In this document: positions 1-8,247 of the stretch, one piece after another
Position numbering within the stretch: the first letter of the stretch is position 1
Layout of the letters: each line of letters opens with the position of its first letter
Program-made: the position numbers and the translations under genes
DNA from: CAKOSP01 sp964370545
Lineage (GTDB): Bacteria > Bacillota_I > Bacilli_A > RF39 > UBA660
Length of the DNA: 32,387 nt
NCBI GenBank assembly: GCA_964370545.1
Contig: CAYJJQ010000009.1
Location: 1-32,387, forward strand
Direction of reading: 5' to 3'
The notes under the pieces: generated by a model
Told to the model about the DNA's origin: nothing
Database searches by the model: none
What the model saw: the letters and a program-made list of their open reading frames with translations, nothing else

Positions 1-1238
1 AACAGTCTATCTACATGTTCTTTTTTTATTCCTCTTCCTGTATCTTCTACTGAAATAACAATTAAACTATTATCATTTTTATTTATGCATCTTGCATTTA
101 TATTTATTTTTCCTTTTTCTGTATATTTAATGGCATTGGAAACTAAATTATTAATTATTTGTTGCATGTGATTCTTATCACCATATAACTCATATGGTAA
201 ATCCGGTGCCATACTTAATGATATATTTATATCTTTATCACCAATTCTAAATTTATTAATTGTAACAATATTCGATATCATTTCTGGTAAATTATATGTC
301 GTGTTAACTATTTCCATTTTATTGTTCTCTATTTTAGATATGTCTATTATATTTCCTACTATTTCGACTAATGTTCTTGAAGCATTAACAACATCGGTAG
401 CATCATCTTTTAAACCATCAGGCATAATCGGATTATCAAGCATATCTTCAGAAAGTCCGATTATGGCATTAAGCGGTGTTCTTATTTCATGACTCATACT
501 TGATAAAAAGTCCGATTTTGCCATATTTGCTTTCTCAGCTCTATCTTTTTCAATTGTAACTTGATGTAATAATTTCACATCTGGATTTTCAATTGAAAAA
601 AACATTAAATAACATAATATTGCTAATGCAAGATCATACATTATCATACCGGGTACTGATAAAATTAAGACATATATTAAACCAAGAATAACTATAATTC
701 CAAAAATGAAGTAATATCTTTTATCTTTAGTTTTTAAATTTTTAAGTGTGACAATGAACGTTATAAATAATAGTATTGCTACAAAGAAAAATGCAAAGTC
801 TATCGTGGAACCTTGAACATTGATGACATGAGCATATTGTATTAACTCTACATTTGTAAATAGAAGAACGATGAAAAATAAAATAGATATTGCAGTTATT
901 AAACTTAAAACTATTTTTTGATTTTGTCTTACTTTTTCATAACTAATGGTAAGTACATATGCTAAAACAGAAAGGAAAATAATAACAAAAAAAGTACTAA
1001 TAAATTTATTAGAATAATCAAAAACTGTGAAGAATTTATCGTTTATAACTTCTAATGGAAAAATAGAACATATAATATGAACGATTGTATTCCAAATTAT
1101 TTCTATTGTTGCTACAACTAATATTATTGTGAAATATTTATTTTCTTGTAAGTTCACCTTTTTCTTCACAAAATAAACAATATCTAAAACTAAAATAAAT
1201 ATTAAAGAAACTAATGGTATTTGAAATCCTAATAACAT
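1..1238 (-). CDS. Membrane sensor histidine kinase (C-terminus cut by window edge)
   Basis: I translated this reading frame by hand; it is open from ATG at 1238 to the left edge, giving 412 residues. The N-terminal ~215 residues are hydrophobic with several predicted membrane segments and no obvious extracellular domain. A short linker leads to a HisKA dimerisation/phosphoacceptor helix with the H-box SHEIRTPLNAIIGLSE, whose phosphorylated His is residue 250. The HATPase domain follows, with an N-box (NNLVSNAIKYT) and a G1 box (VEDTGRGI). The remaining G2 region and any receiver domain lie outside the window. A GGTGA ribosome site sits about 9 bases before the ATG, and a good promoter lies at 1256-1284. 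The ligand is unknown, and no response regulator gene lies on the visible side. Confidence 0.93.
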   Translation of the reverse strand, partial: MLLGFQIPLVSLIFILVLDIVYFVKKKVNLQENKYFTIILVVATIEIIWNTIVHIICSIFPLEVINDKFFTVFDYSNKFISTFFVIIFLSVLAYVLTISYEKVRQNQKIVLSLITAISILFFIVLLFTNVELIQYAHVINVQGSTIDFAFFFVAILLFITFIVTLKNLKTKDKRYYFIFGIIVILGLIYVLILSVPGMIMYDLALAILCYLMFFSIENPDVKLLHQVTIEKDRAEKANMAKSDFLSSMSHEIRTPLNAIIGLSEDMLDNPIMPDGLKDDATDVVNASRTLVEIVGNIIDISKIENNKMEIVNTTYNLPEMISNIVTINKFRIGDKDINISLSMAPDLPYELYGDKNHMQQIINNLVSNAIKYTEKGKININARCINKNDNSLIVISVEDTGRGIKKEHVDRL

Positions 1239-1255
1239 ACTATATCACCATTTTA

Positions 1256-1284
1256 ATTATAAGATATCTTATAGATTTTAGCAA
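1256..1284 (-). promoter_or_regulatory. Promoter of the histidine kinase gene
   Basis: On the minus strand: -35 TTGCTA (1279-1284), 17-base spacer, -10 TATAAT (1256-1261). It abuts the U-tract of the preceding gene's terminator. Confidence 0.7.
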
Positions 1285-1306
1285 TAAAAAAGAATTTTGC
1301 AATTCT
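1285..1306 (-). terminator. Terminator of the acyltransferase gene
   Basis: Inverted repeat AGAATT/AATTCT with a 4-base loop (1291-1306), followed on the minus strand by a T-run. The stem includes part of the acyltransferase stop codon. Confidence 0.7.
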
Positions 1307-2549
1307 ATTTTTTATGGTATCTAGCATAAATTTCATCAAAGTTTTCTCTTACATATTCATGAAATTCATCTCTGTATTTTACAAGTGATTTATAATCTGT
1401 ATTTCCAGTTGCAATATTAAGGATTAACTCATTAACATATGTTAATGGTGTATTTCTAACATAATCTTCAAAATATTGTTTCCATTGATTAACTAAATCA
1501 TCAGTAATATTACTATTATTTTTAGTTATTAATTTAACTATCATGTTAGTTAAATTTTCAATATCGTTTTTATCAGTAGCATAAGTAGAAGGAACATAAC
1601 CTTTAGTTTCAGTATTAATTATTTCTCCATAAGAGTTCCATACACCATTAACTACATATTCATAAATTCTATTTTCATAAAAATCATTTAACAATTTATT
1701 TTTATGATTTTTATAATTTTCAATTTCTCCAGTTTCATTAATTCTACAGTTATCATTTTTAACTGATTCTGATACTTCTTGAATTTGTTCATGATCTAAC
1801 ACATGAGCATAATATAGTTTTGACATTTCATACTCAGTTAATTTCATAGTAAATTCTCTTTCACTTAAATCACTAGTATCTTTACTCCATTCAAATTTAG
1901 CATTTTCTCTATTTGCGTAAAGTTCTAAAGGATCAAAAGCTTCAGAAAATTTAATATGACAACTTTCTAAATTGGGATTTGTATAAGGCGACATAATTAT
2001 TATTTTTATTTTTTCATCTTTTTTTAATTTTTCTTTTGCTTCTTTAAAGATGTAATAAAAACCCGGAAAAAGTTCTTCCGCCATTTTATGTGGCAAATTA
2101 TTATGAACTCCTTCTGGACACATCCAAACATCTGAACCATATTCAAAAGCTTTTAAAGCTTTTGGAATAACGCTTTTTCTACTTTCTTCGTTATGTTTAT
2201 TCATATATATTCCACCACTTACCCAAAGTAAAAACAGTTTTGGATTATATAAAAATTGTTCAGTTGTTCCAACTAATAAATACGGATGTTTTTTTGGAAT
2301 AGCAATTCCAGCTACTATATCATCTGCAACACCATGAGTAGATAATATTAGGTATTTTGTATTTTTTTCAAAATTAGGTTGATTATCAATCACAAATTTT
2401 TTCACACCATTTTTCGCTACAATTACCCTCATTAACGGATGTAAAAACTGTCTGATTTTAGCGCCTGTTTTTGTTGTAAAATTAGAAGCCGTCTTATTAA
2501 ACAACATTTTTTGTGATGCTTTACATATTACTTCATTTATTTTTTTCAT
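1305..2549 (-). CDS. PlsC-like acyltransferase family protein
   Basis: This 414-residue protein resembles the glycerophospholipid acyltransferase (PlsC/LPLAT) family. The HX4D catalytic block is THGVADD (His72, Asp77), a GGIYMN block follows near residue 112, and PEGVHN (145-150) stands where the family has its PEG block. Those three blocks in that order and spacing are the evidence. The C-terminal ~200 residues are charged and unrecognised, and no long membrane segment is evident. The frame is also open to an upstream TTG at 2564, but that codon lies just ahead of the ribosome site (AAAGGG), so ATG at 2549 is chosen. It lies 15 bases after the fic stop, so the two are probably cotranscribed. 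Substrate unknown; membrane lipid synthesis is the family's usual role. Confidence 0.8.
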   Translation of the reverse strand: MKKINEVICKASQKMLFNKTASNFTTKTGAKIRQFLHPLMRVIVAKNGVKKFVIDNQPNFEKNTKYLILSTHGVADDIVAGIAIPKKHPYLLVGTTEQFLYNPKLFLLWVSGGIYMNKHNEESRKSVIPKALKAFEYGSDVWMCPEGVHNNLPHKMAEELFPGFYYIFKEAKEKLKKDEKIKIIIMSPYTNPNLESCHIKFSEAFDPLELYANRENAKFEWSKDTSDLSEREFTMKLTEYEMSKLYYAHVLDHEQIQEVSESVKNDNCRINETGEIENYKNHKNKLLNDFYENRIYEYVVNGVWNSYGEIINTETKGYVPSTYATDKNDIENLTNMIVKLITKNNSNITDDLVNQWKQYFEDYVRNTPLTYVNELILNIATGNTDYKSLVKYRDEFHEYVRENFDEIYARYHKK

Positions 2550-2564
2550 CTTATACCCTTTCAA

Positions 2565-3380
2565 TTACTTTCTAATAATTTCTTTAATATCATTTGGTTT
2601 ATTTTCTTCCCATAATTCAGGAACAATCAAATCACTAGATCTAAGTAAATTATTTTTACCTAGTAATAAATTTTCATAAAATTTAATTAAATAACCATAA
2701 TCTGATTTAATACTTTTTTCAGAATTATAATAATTACTTCTTACAAGTGCATTTCTATAATAAAATGAATTTGTAGAAAACGCAGAATTATCAAATTCTA
2801 TACCTAATGACTTTAAATATAGCATCATAAATACTGCTACTGTTCTGGTATTACCATTTTTAAAAGCATGTACTTGCCATATATTTGAATTAAACTTAGC
2901 AAGTGAATTTAATTTTTTTACAATATCATATTCTTTTATTTTCTTTTGTAGTTCCTTTAAAAAGTCATAATTAAGTGAATCTTCAATCATTTTATAATCT
3001 GCATATATTACTGATTCAAAGTTTAGAATTTTTTCTTTAAAAGATAAATTAACTTTTCTGAACTCTCCTGCTTTAAAACCAGGAATTCCTAAATCTAAAT
3101 CCTTAAATATTTCTTCATGTATATATTTGAAAAATTCAGTATTAAGTTCAAATTCACTATTTAAAAATAATTTTAACATACGAATTGATGTAATATCACA
3201 TATATAATTTTTTATATTAGAATCATTATTCAAATAGTATATCATCAACATTTTTTCAATATATTTAGGGTCAATATCTTCATTGGAAATTAAATCATTA
3301 AAATAATTTGATGGTTTAGCATGGTCTATATCATTTAGACCTATTGCCGCATCAATAAAATCAAAAGTTTTACTTTCCAT
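2565..3380 (-). CDS. Fic-family protein with variant catalytic motif
   Basis: The 271-residue product carries a Fic core: GEFRKV near residue 106, then HAFKNGNTRT at 171-180, matching the Fic signature HxFx(D/E)GNxR. Fic proteins usually transfer AMP or another nucleotide phosphate to target proteins, using the motif His as base. Here His171, Gly176, Asn177 and Arg179 are kept, but the acidic residue that normally holds Mg2+ is Asn175 and the usual second Arg is Ala182. Activity may therefore be altered or lost. No clear inhibitory helix motif was recognised. The ATG has a strong AGGGGGG ribosome site, and the promoter at 3405-3433 is near consensus. No separate small antitoxin gene is seen next to it. 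It leads into the acyltransferase gene. Confidence 0.88.
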   Translation of the reverse strand: MESKTFDFIDAAIGLNDIDHAKPSNYFNDLISNEDIDPKYIEKMLMIYYLNNDSNIKNYICDITSIRMLKLFLNSEFELNTEFFKYIHEEIFKDLDLGIPGFKAGEFRKVNLSFKEKILNFESVIYADYKMIEDSLNYDFLKELQKKIKEYDIVKKLNSLAKFNSNIWQVHAFKNGNTRTVAVFMMLYLKSLGIEFDNSAFSTNSFYYRNALVRSNYYNSEKSIKSDYGYLIKFYENLLLGKNNLLRSSDLIVPELWEENKPNDIKEIIRK

Positions 3381-3404
3381 AGTATCCCCCCTAAGAATGT
3401 AAAG

Positions 3405-3433
3405 ATTATATCACATTTGTTACATTTTTGCAA
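3405..3433 (-). promoter_or_regulatory. Promoter of the fic-acyltransferase operon
   Basis: Minus strand: -35 TTGCAA (3428-3433), 17-base spacer, extended -10 TGATATAAT (hexamer 3405-3410). The palindromic -35 is shared with the promoter facing the other way. Confidence 0.8.
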
Positions 3434-3456
3434 GTTTACTTAGTATATTATATATA
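3428..3456 (+). promoter_or_regulatory. Probable promoter of the gerAA-gerAC-gerAB operon
   Basis: Plus strand: TTGCAA (3428-3433), 17-base spacer, TATATA (3451-3456). Germinant receptor operons in Bacillus are read by the forespore factor sigma-G, so this sigma-A-like match may not be the real promoter. Confidence 0.45.
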
Positions 3457-3486
3457 TTAACGAAAATACTACAAATGGTGATTAAG

Positions 3487-4905
3487 ATGGATGTATTAAA
3501 AAGAATAAACAAAGAATTTAAAGATGTTCCCGATATAGTTATTAAAAACTATAAAATTAGTTTAACTAGAACTATCCATGTAATATATATTGAAACCACT
3601 ACTTCAAGTGATAAAGTAAATGATCAGATACTTAAAAATTTAGTAACTATTGTTAATTTTAAGAAATCTGTAGGTAAAATTGAAAACTTATTAGCAGGTT
3701 CCAATACAGTCAAAATAAATAATTTAGATCAATTAGAATTCTTTTTAACCAATGGTTATGCTATAGTTACAGATAATAAAGAAGTTTTTGCTGTAGAAGC
3801 TAGATTATCTGTGTTTAGAAGTGTGTCATCTCCTCAAGTACAAGCATCTATTAATGGACCTAAGGATTCTTTTGTAGAAAATTATTTAATGAATGTTGGT
3901 CTTATTAAAAGAAGAATTAAATCTAATAGTTTAAAAACTAAAAATGTAGTTTTAGGAAGAAAAACCAAAACATTTGTAGGAATATTATACCTAGATGATA
4001 TTACTGATATATCATTAGTTAATAAAACCTATGATAAATTAAATACCATAGATATAGATGGAATTATAGATTCATCACAAATTGCACACTTAATAGATGG
4101 TGAATCTAGATCATCATTTCCTACCATAAAATATGTTGAAAGACCTGATGCTGCAGCTAAAGCACTTCTATCTGGTAAAATAGTTATTGTTGTAGATAAT
4201 GCCACTTTTGTTTTGGTAACACCTTCATTTTTTATAGATTTTTTTCATCCTTCTTCTGATTCTTATACTAAAAGCATAAATGTAAACTTTGTAAAAATAA
4301 TAAGAATGTTTGCATTTTTTATTACTACAATGGGTGTAGGTTTATATATTGCTATAGTAAATTATAATCAAGAAGCAATTCCTACAAACCTTCTTTTAAA
4401 CTTTGCAGCACAAAGAGAAGGTTTGCCCTTCCCCGCCTTTATTGAAGCATTCATCATTTTAATATTAAGTGAAATATTAAGAGAAAGTGATTTAAGATTT
4501 CCTTCCTCCTATGGTTCATCAGTTTCTATATTAGGAGCCTTAATATTAGGCGAAGCAGCAGTATCTGCTGGAATAGTATCACCTATAATGATAATTATAG
4601 TAGCTCTTTCATTTATCTCAGGGCTGGTTTTTACAGATGTTGATATGATCAACTCTGTTAGATATTATAGATATTTATTCTTAATTGCAGCAGCAGTATT
4701 AGGACTATTTGGATGGATGTTAATACTATTTATATTACTAATAAAAATATGTAGTACTTATGCTTTAGGCAAGCCCTATACTACCCCACTTACTCCATTT
4801 GATGCTGGATATTTTAAGAAAGTATTTTTTAAAAGTGACGAAGCAAAAGAAGTGAAAAGAAGTAATGTTTTAGTTAAAGATAATTTAACAAGGGAGAAAA
4901 TATGA
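3487..4905 (+). CDS. gerAA: Germinant receptor subunit A (GerA family)
   Basis: The 472-residue product is a GerA-family spore germination protein, the A subunit of the inner-membrane receptor that senses germinants. A soluble N-terminal half of ~260 residues carries the family feature GPKDSF...NVGLIKRRIKS. A membrane half of about five segments follows (from FVKIIRMFAFFITTMGVG), including the conserved stretch around PAFIEAFIILILSEILRE and later GEAAVSAGIVSP. ATG at 3475 is possible but has no ribosome site. GGTGA lies between it and the ATG at 3487, so 3487 is preferred. Its TGA stop overlaps the gerAC ATG. Identification is strong, and with gerAC and gerAB the receptor is complete. Confidence 0.93.
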   Translation: MDVLKRINKEFKDVPDIVIKNYKISLTRTIHVIYIETTTSSDKVNDQILKNLVTIVNFKKSVGKIENLLAGSNTVKINNLDQLEFFLTNGYAIVTDNKEVFAVEARLSVFRSVSSPQVQASINGPKDSFVENYLMNVGLIKRRIKSNSLKTKNVVLGRKTKTFVGILYLDDITDISLVNKTYDKLNTIDIDGIIDSSQIAHLIDGESRSSFPTIKYVERPDAAAKALLSGKIVIVVDNATFVLVTPSFFIDFFHPSSDSYTKSINVNFVKIIRMFAFFITTMGVGLYIAIVNYNQEAIPTNLLLNFAAQREGLPFPAFIEAFIILILSEILRESDLRFPSSYGSSVSILGALILGEAAVSAGIVSPIMIIIVALSFISGLVFTDVDMINSVRYYRYLFLIAAAVLGLFGWMLILFILLIKICSTYALGKPYTTPLTPFDAGYFKKVFFKSDEAKEVKRSNVLVKDNLTREKI

Positions 4906-5966
4906 AAAAGTTAATTGTTTTACTAATAATTTTTATTACTACTGGATGTGTAGATTATAAAGAATTAAACTCTCTTGCATATATAACAGGTATTGGAATC
5001 GATTATACCAATAATCAGTTTATTGTTACTTACGAAGTTATGGATAATAAAAAAGAAGGCGATGTAATAGTACCTTCCACATTTACTGTTAATGGGTATG
5101 GAGATACTAATTTTGAAGCGCATATAGATGCTGCTAGTAAATTACAAAATACTAGTTATTACGCTCATACTCAAGTAATAGTAATTTCAGATGAAGCTTT
5201 AGAAAAACTTAATGATATAACAGATTATGTTATAAGAAATCCAAAACTAAATGAAGAATTTTATTTTTTAGTAACTAAAGATAATACTCCAGAAGAAATA
5301 TTTAATAACACTAGTGAAGAATATCCTGCTGCTTCTTATTATTTAAGTAGTTTAATTAATGATAATATATATAGTTCTAATTATTATATTAACTTACCCT
5401 TTGCTCAGTTTGTAGATACCATAGTTCTTGATAATATAGATCCAGCAGTTAGTGTTATAAAAATAGTAGATAGTAAATTTATTTTAGAAGGGATGGTTTT
5501 ATTTAAAGATACCGAGGTTGTTCATTATACGGATACAGATAATAGTAATTTATATAATGCATTTAATAATAGTAATACTAGTATAATTCTTACTACAGAT
5601 TATGAAGATTCAAGTTTAGAAACTATTACTCAATTTGAAAAAATAGATATCAAAGTTACAGCAAATAAAATAATTATAAATGCTGATGTTATAGTAGAAA
5701 TTAAAAAAAATCCAATAGATGCTGACCTTGAAGAAAATGATACTTACAATGATTTAGCAAATACATTAAGTGATGTTTTAGATGAAAAATTAAGAAACTT
5801 TATAATCACACTACAAAATAATAAAAGTGATATTCTAGGATTATCTAAAATTTATTATATTGATACAAGAAAAGAAAATAATAATTTATGGCAAACAGCA
5901 GATATTGAAATAAATACTAATTTATCTATTTCTAGAAAGGGATTAATATATAATGCAAAAAATTAA
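4902..5966 (+). CDS. gerAC: Germinant receptor lipoprotein (Ger(x)C family)
   Basis: This 354-residue protein has a lipoprotein signal: MKK, a hydrophobic core, and lipobox ITTGC with the lipidated Cys at 16. The Ger(x)C hallmark follows at once: CVDYKELNSLAYITGIGIDY resembles the CWDxxEL...xxGIGID start of B. subtilis GerAC, with Trp replaced by Val. The mature protein would sit on the outer face of the inner membrane beside GerAA. Length fits the family (~370). The start overlaps the gerAA stop (ATGA) and has a strong AGGGAG ribosome site, so translational coupling is likely. The order A-C-B differs from the B. subtilis gerA operon (A-B-C). Confidence 0.93.
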   Translation: MKKLIVLLIIFITTGCVDYKELNSLAYITGIGIDYTNNQFIVTYEVMDNKKEGDVIVPSTFTVNGYGDTNFEAHIDAASKLQNTSYYAHTQVIVISDEALEKLNDITDYVIRNPKLNEEFYFLVTKDNTPEEIFNNTSEEYPAASYYLSSLINDNIYSSNYYINLPFAQFVDTIVLDNIDPAVSVIKIVDSKFILEGMVLFKDTEVVHYTDTDNSNLYNAFNNSNTSIILTTDYEDSSLETITQFEKIDIKVTANKIIINADVIVEIKKNPIDADLEENDTYNDLANTLSDVLDEKLRNFIITLQNNKSDILGLSKIYYIDTRKENNNLWQTADIEINTNLSISRKGLIYNAKN

Positions 5967-6984
5967 TAAAGCTTATTTCAGTACTAATTTCTTTTTAGGA
6001 AGAGCTATGTTTTTAGGGGTTGGTTTCTCATATATATTTAAATATAGTGGCAAAGATGCTTATATAAGTATTATATTAGGATACTTAATAGGCAATGTAT
6101 TTATATTTATATATGATAAAATAAGTAAAAATGTAGATTATAATTTAAATAATTTTTTTAGTAAACAAAATATAATTACATACTTTTATAAAGCTATCTT
6201 TTTTCTACTTTATTTTTACTTAATAATTTATATTAGTATTATATTTACTAACTTTGTTAAAGTATATTACTTATTTGAGACTCCTATTTGGGTAACACTT
6301 ATTTTACTTCTAGCTACAGCTTATTACGCAACCTTAAAAAATGAAAATACTATATTAAGACTTAGTATGATTCTTATTCCCATAAGTTTATTTATTACTA
6401 TTCTAAGTATAATATTTTTAACTCCTTTTTTAGATTTAACAGATTTTTTACCTATATATACACATGATACTATTAATATCTTTAAAGGAGCATTTATATT
6501 TGCTATATTTTCGTCAGTTCCTAATATATTATTATTAGAATACAAAGTTAATTTAAAAACAAAACTATATAGCTACTCTTTAGTATTTTTAGTTATATTA
6601 ATAATTAATTTATATATTACTGGTGTATTAGGTAATTTTTTAATAACTGCCTATAGTTATCCTGAATATATGGTTTTAAGGAAAATAAAAATATTAGATT
6701 TTATTGAAAATGTTGAAAACTTTGCATCTATAATATGGTACTTTGATGCATTCATATTATTAACATTATCATTATCTAAATTAAGAAATTTATTTATCAG
6801 TAAAAAGAAAGATATATATTTACCTATTTTACTTTTAATATCTGTTATAGTATCGTTTATACTCTTTTCTAGACACTTTAGTTTCATAGCAACTTTTTTT
6901 GCTACAGGAATAACTATTTTAGGAATATTTTTAATTATAACAGGTCCACTATTATATATATTTACAAAAAAAAGAGAAAATTAA
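5953..6984 (+). CDS. gerAB: Germinant receptor permease-like subunit (GerAB family)
   Basis: The 343-residue protein is almost wholly hydrophobic with about ten membrane segments. It fits the GerAB/spore germination permease family (amino acid-polyamine-organocation fold), which forms the germinant-binding membrane subunit. Family-like features are the N-terminal FFLGRAMFLGVGFSYI region and the ordered helices. Context decides the call, since it follows gerAA and gerAC. The ATG lies inside the end of gerAC (14-base overlap) with AAAGGG upstream. The end is unusual: stop and last four codons lie inside a 26-base palindrome shared with convergent queH, and both proteins end in KREN. Confidence 0.9.
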   Translation: MQKINKAYFSTNFFLGRAMFLGVGFSYIFKYSGKDAYISIILGYLIGNVFIFIYDKISKNVDYNLNNFFSKQNIITYFYKAIFFLLYFYLIIYISIIFTNFVKVYYLFETPIWVTLILLLATAYYATLKNENTILRLSMILIPISLFITILSIIFLTPFLDLTDFLPIYTHDTINIFKGAFIFAIFSSVPNILLLEYKVNLKTKLYSYSLVFLVILIINLYITGVLGNFLITAYSYPEYMVLRKIKILDFIENVENFASIIWYFDAFILLTLSLSKLRNLFISKKKDIYLPILLLISVIVSFILFSRHFSFIATFFATGITILGIFLIITGPLLYIFTKKREN

Positions 6985-6995
6985 TTTTCTCTTTT
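6970..6995. terminator. Bidirectional terminator shared by gerAB and queH
   Basis: A perfect 26-base palindrome with 13-base arms (AAAAGAGAAAATT and its complement) is centred between the two TAA stops. A-runs upstream and T-runs downstream suit termination in both directions. The stem is AT-rich, so strength is uncertain. Confidence 0.65.
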
Positions 6996-7526
6996 ACTAT
7001 GTAAACATCCACAATAATCTTGTCTATATAGATCATATTCTTTTGATAACATAATACTTTTTTTATAACCGTCATTTTTCTTTAGATCTAATTTTAAAAA
7101 AGGTATATCATATTTATTTTGAATTGACTGCCCTATATTATTTATATTATCACTATTTTTATAAGGACTAACAGTTAATGTTGTTGAAAATAAATCATAA
7201 CTTAACTGTTTAGCTAATTTACCTGTCTTATCCAATCTTTGTTTAAAACAACTAATACATCTGGCTCCACCTTCAGGTTCTAATTCTAATCCTCTAATAT
7301 TATTTTTAAATATATCATTATCATAATCACCCTCAATAAAAGATACTTTATTTCCTTTATAAGAATTTATAAACTTATTTTGTTCTTTCTTTCTTTTTTC
7401 ATATTCTTCTTTAGGCTCTATATTAGGATTATAAAAATAAACAGTTATATCGTATTCTTTTTCCAGTTCTGTTATAGTTTGTGTTGAACACGGTCCACAA
7501 CAACTATGAAGTAATATCCTCTTCAT
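6981..7526 (-). CDS. queH: Epoxyqueuosine reductase QueH
   Basis: QueH performs the last step of queuosine synthesis in tRNA, reducing epoxyqueuosine to queuosine with a metal centre; it is the non-homologous alternative to QueG. The 181-residue protein has all the family Cys groups: HSCCGPCS (Cys9, 10, 13), ARCISCFKQRL (Cys90, 93) and YRQDYCGC (Cys172, 174). The conserved FSTTLTVSPYKN stretch is also present. Length fits the family. Its ATG lies inside the end of ftsQ (23-base overlap, different frame), so it is the last gene of the murG-murB-ftsQ operon. No other queuosine gene is in the window. The C-terminus KREN mirrors that of gerAB. Confidence 0.93.
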   Translation of the reverse strand: MKRILLHSCCGPCSTQTITELEKEYDITVYFYNPNIEPKEEYEKRKKEQNKFINSYKGNKVSFIEGDYDNDIFKNNIRGLELEPEGGARCISCFKQRLDKTGKLAKQLSYDLFSTTLTVSPYKNSDNINNIGQSIQNKYDIPFLKLDLKKNDGYKKSIMLSKEYDLYRQDYCGCLHSKREN

Positions 7527-8247
7527 TTATATCCCCACTTTCATAAATATCAAATATATGTCCCGAATTAGAACTATCAAGGTATAAAGTACCTCTTTCA
7601 CTTTGAATTTCCATTATTTTATCATAGTTTGCAAATTTACTAAAATTTACTAAGTTAACATGAACTGTATTAGTATCATTCATCCTTAATATAAATCTTT
7701 CTTCATCTAACATAACATCTTCTTTACGATTTGGGTTATATTCTATTTCACTTATTTTTAGTATAAGATTTTGATCGATGTTACCCATTCTAACAATTAA
7801 ATCTTGATATATTTCCTCTGGTACTTGATTAATTAATGTAGGTACTCCTAAAAAACCATTATTATATTCCATAGTTTCGCCATTTTCAAATACTAATAGA
7901 TTATAATATTTATTATAAAATAATACTTTATTTTCTACTATTTTAATGTCAATTTTACCAAATATACTTTTACTTACTTCCACTTCTTTAATAATTGATG
8001 ATTCTTCTAGTAAATTTTTTATTTTCTTAGAACTATTACTCAAATTATTAGGGTTATCTGCTAATCCTGCTAACTCTATAATTTCATTATCATTTAAATA
8101 TACATTACCAGTAACAGTTATTTCATCTATAGTACTTGTTATTACATAATAAGCAACGGTTCCAATTAAATACAATAATAAAATTAATACTATTAATGCA
8201 CCTATTTTTAATTTTCTTCTTTTCTTTTTTTCTTCAGGCTTTTTCAT
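7504..8247 (-). CDS. ftsQ: Cell division protein FtsQ/DivIB
   Basis: This 247-residue bitopic protein belongs to the FtsQ/DivIB family, which links the divisome with FtsL and FtsB/DivIC. A short basic cytoplasmic tail (KKPEEKKKRRKLK) is followed by one membrane segment (about 16-36). A POTRA domain begins at ITVTGNVYLNDNEII (about 43-110), and a beta-rich domain follows. The C-terminal tail is short and acidic. It starts on the murB stop (ATGA, 4-base overlap). Placement after murG and murB matches division/cell-wall clusters of Firmicutes. Confidence 0.9.
   Translation of the reverse strand: MKKPEEKKKRRKLKIGALIVLILLLYLIGTVAYYVITSTIDEITVTGNVYLNDNEIIELAGLADNPNNLSNSSKKIKNLLEESSIIKEVEVSKSIFGKIDIKIVENKVLFYNKYYNLLVFENGETMEYNNGFLGVPTLINQVPEEIYQDLIVRMGNIDQNLILKISEIEYNPNRKEDVMLDEERFILRMNDTNTVHVNLVNFSKFANYDKIMEIQSERGTLYLDSSNSGHIFDIYESGDINEEDITS

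Noticed and set aside
301..492. Plus-strand open frame of 63 codons
   Set aside because: Lies opposite the histidine kinase H-box region, whose reading is clearly supported by family motifs.
2550..2564. TTG start for the acyltransferase (and likewise TTG at 27973 for dusB, GTG at 10192 for murG)
   Set aside because: These codons lie in or just ahead of the ribosome-binding site of the next in-frame ATG, so they are unlikely to be used.
2565..3380. Fic-antitoxin (FicTA) toxin pair
   Set aside because: No small antitoxin gene with the inhibitory helix precedes fic; the neighbour is a 414-residue acyltransferase.
6324..6887. Minus-strand frames opposite gerAB
   Set aside because: Shadows of a long AT-rich hydrophobic gene, with no ribosome site and no family features.
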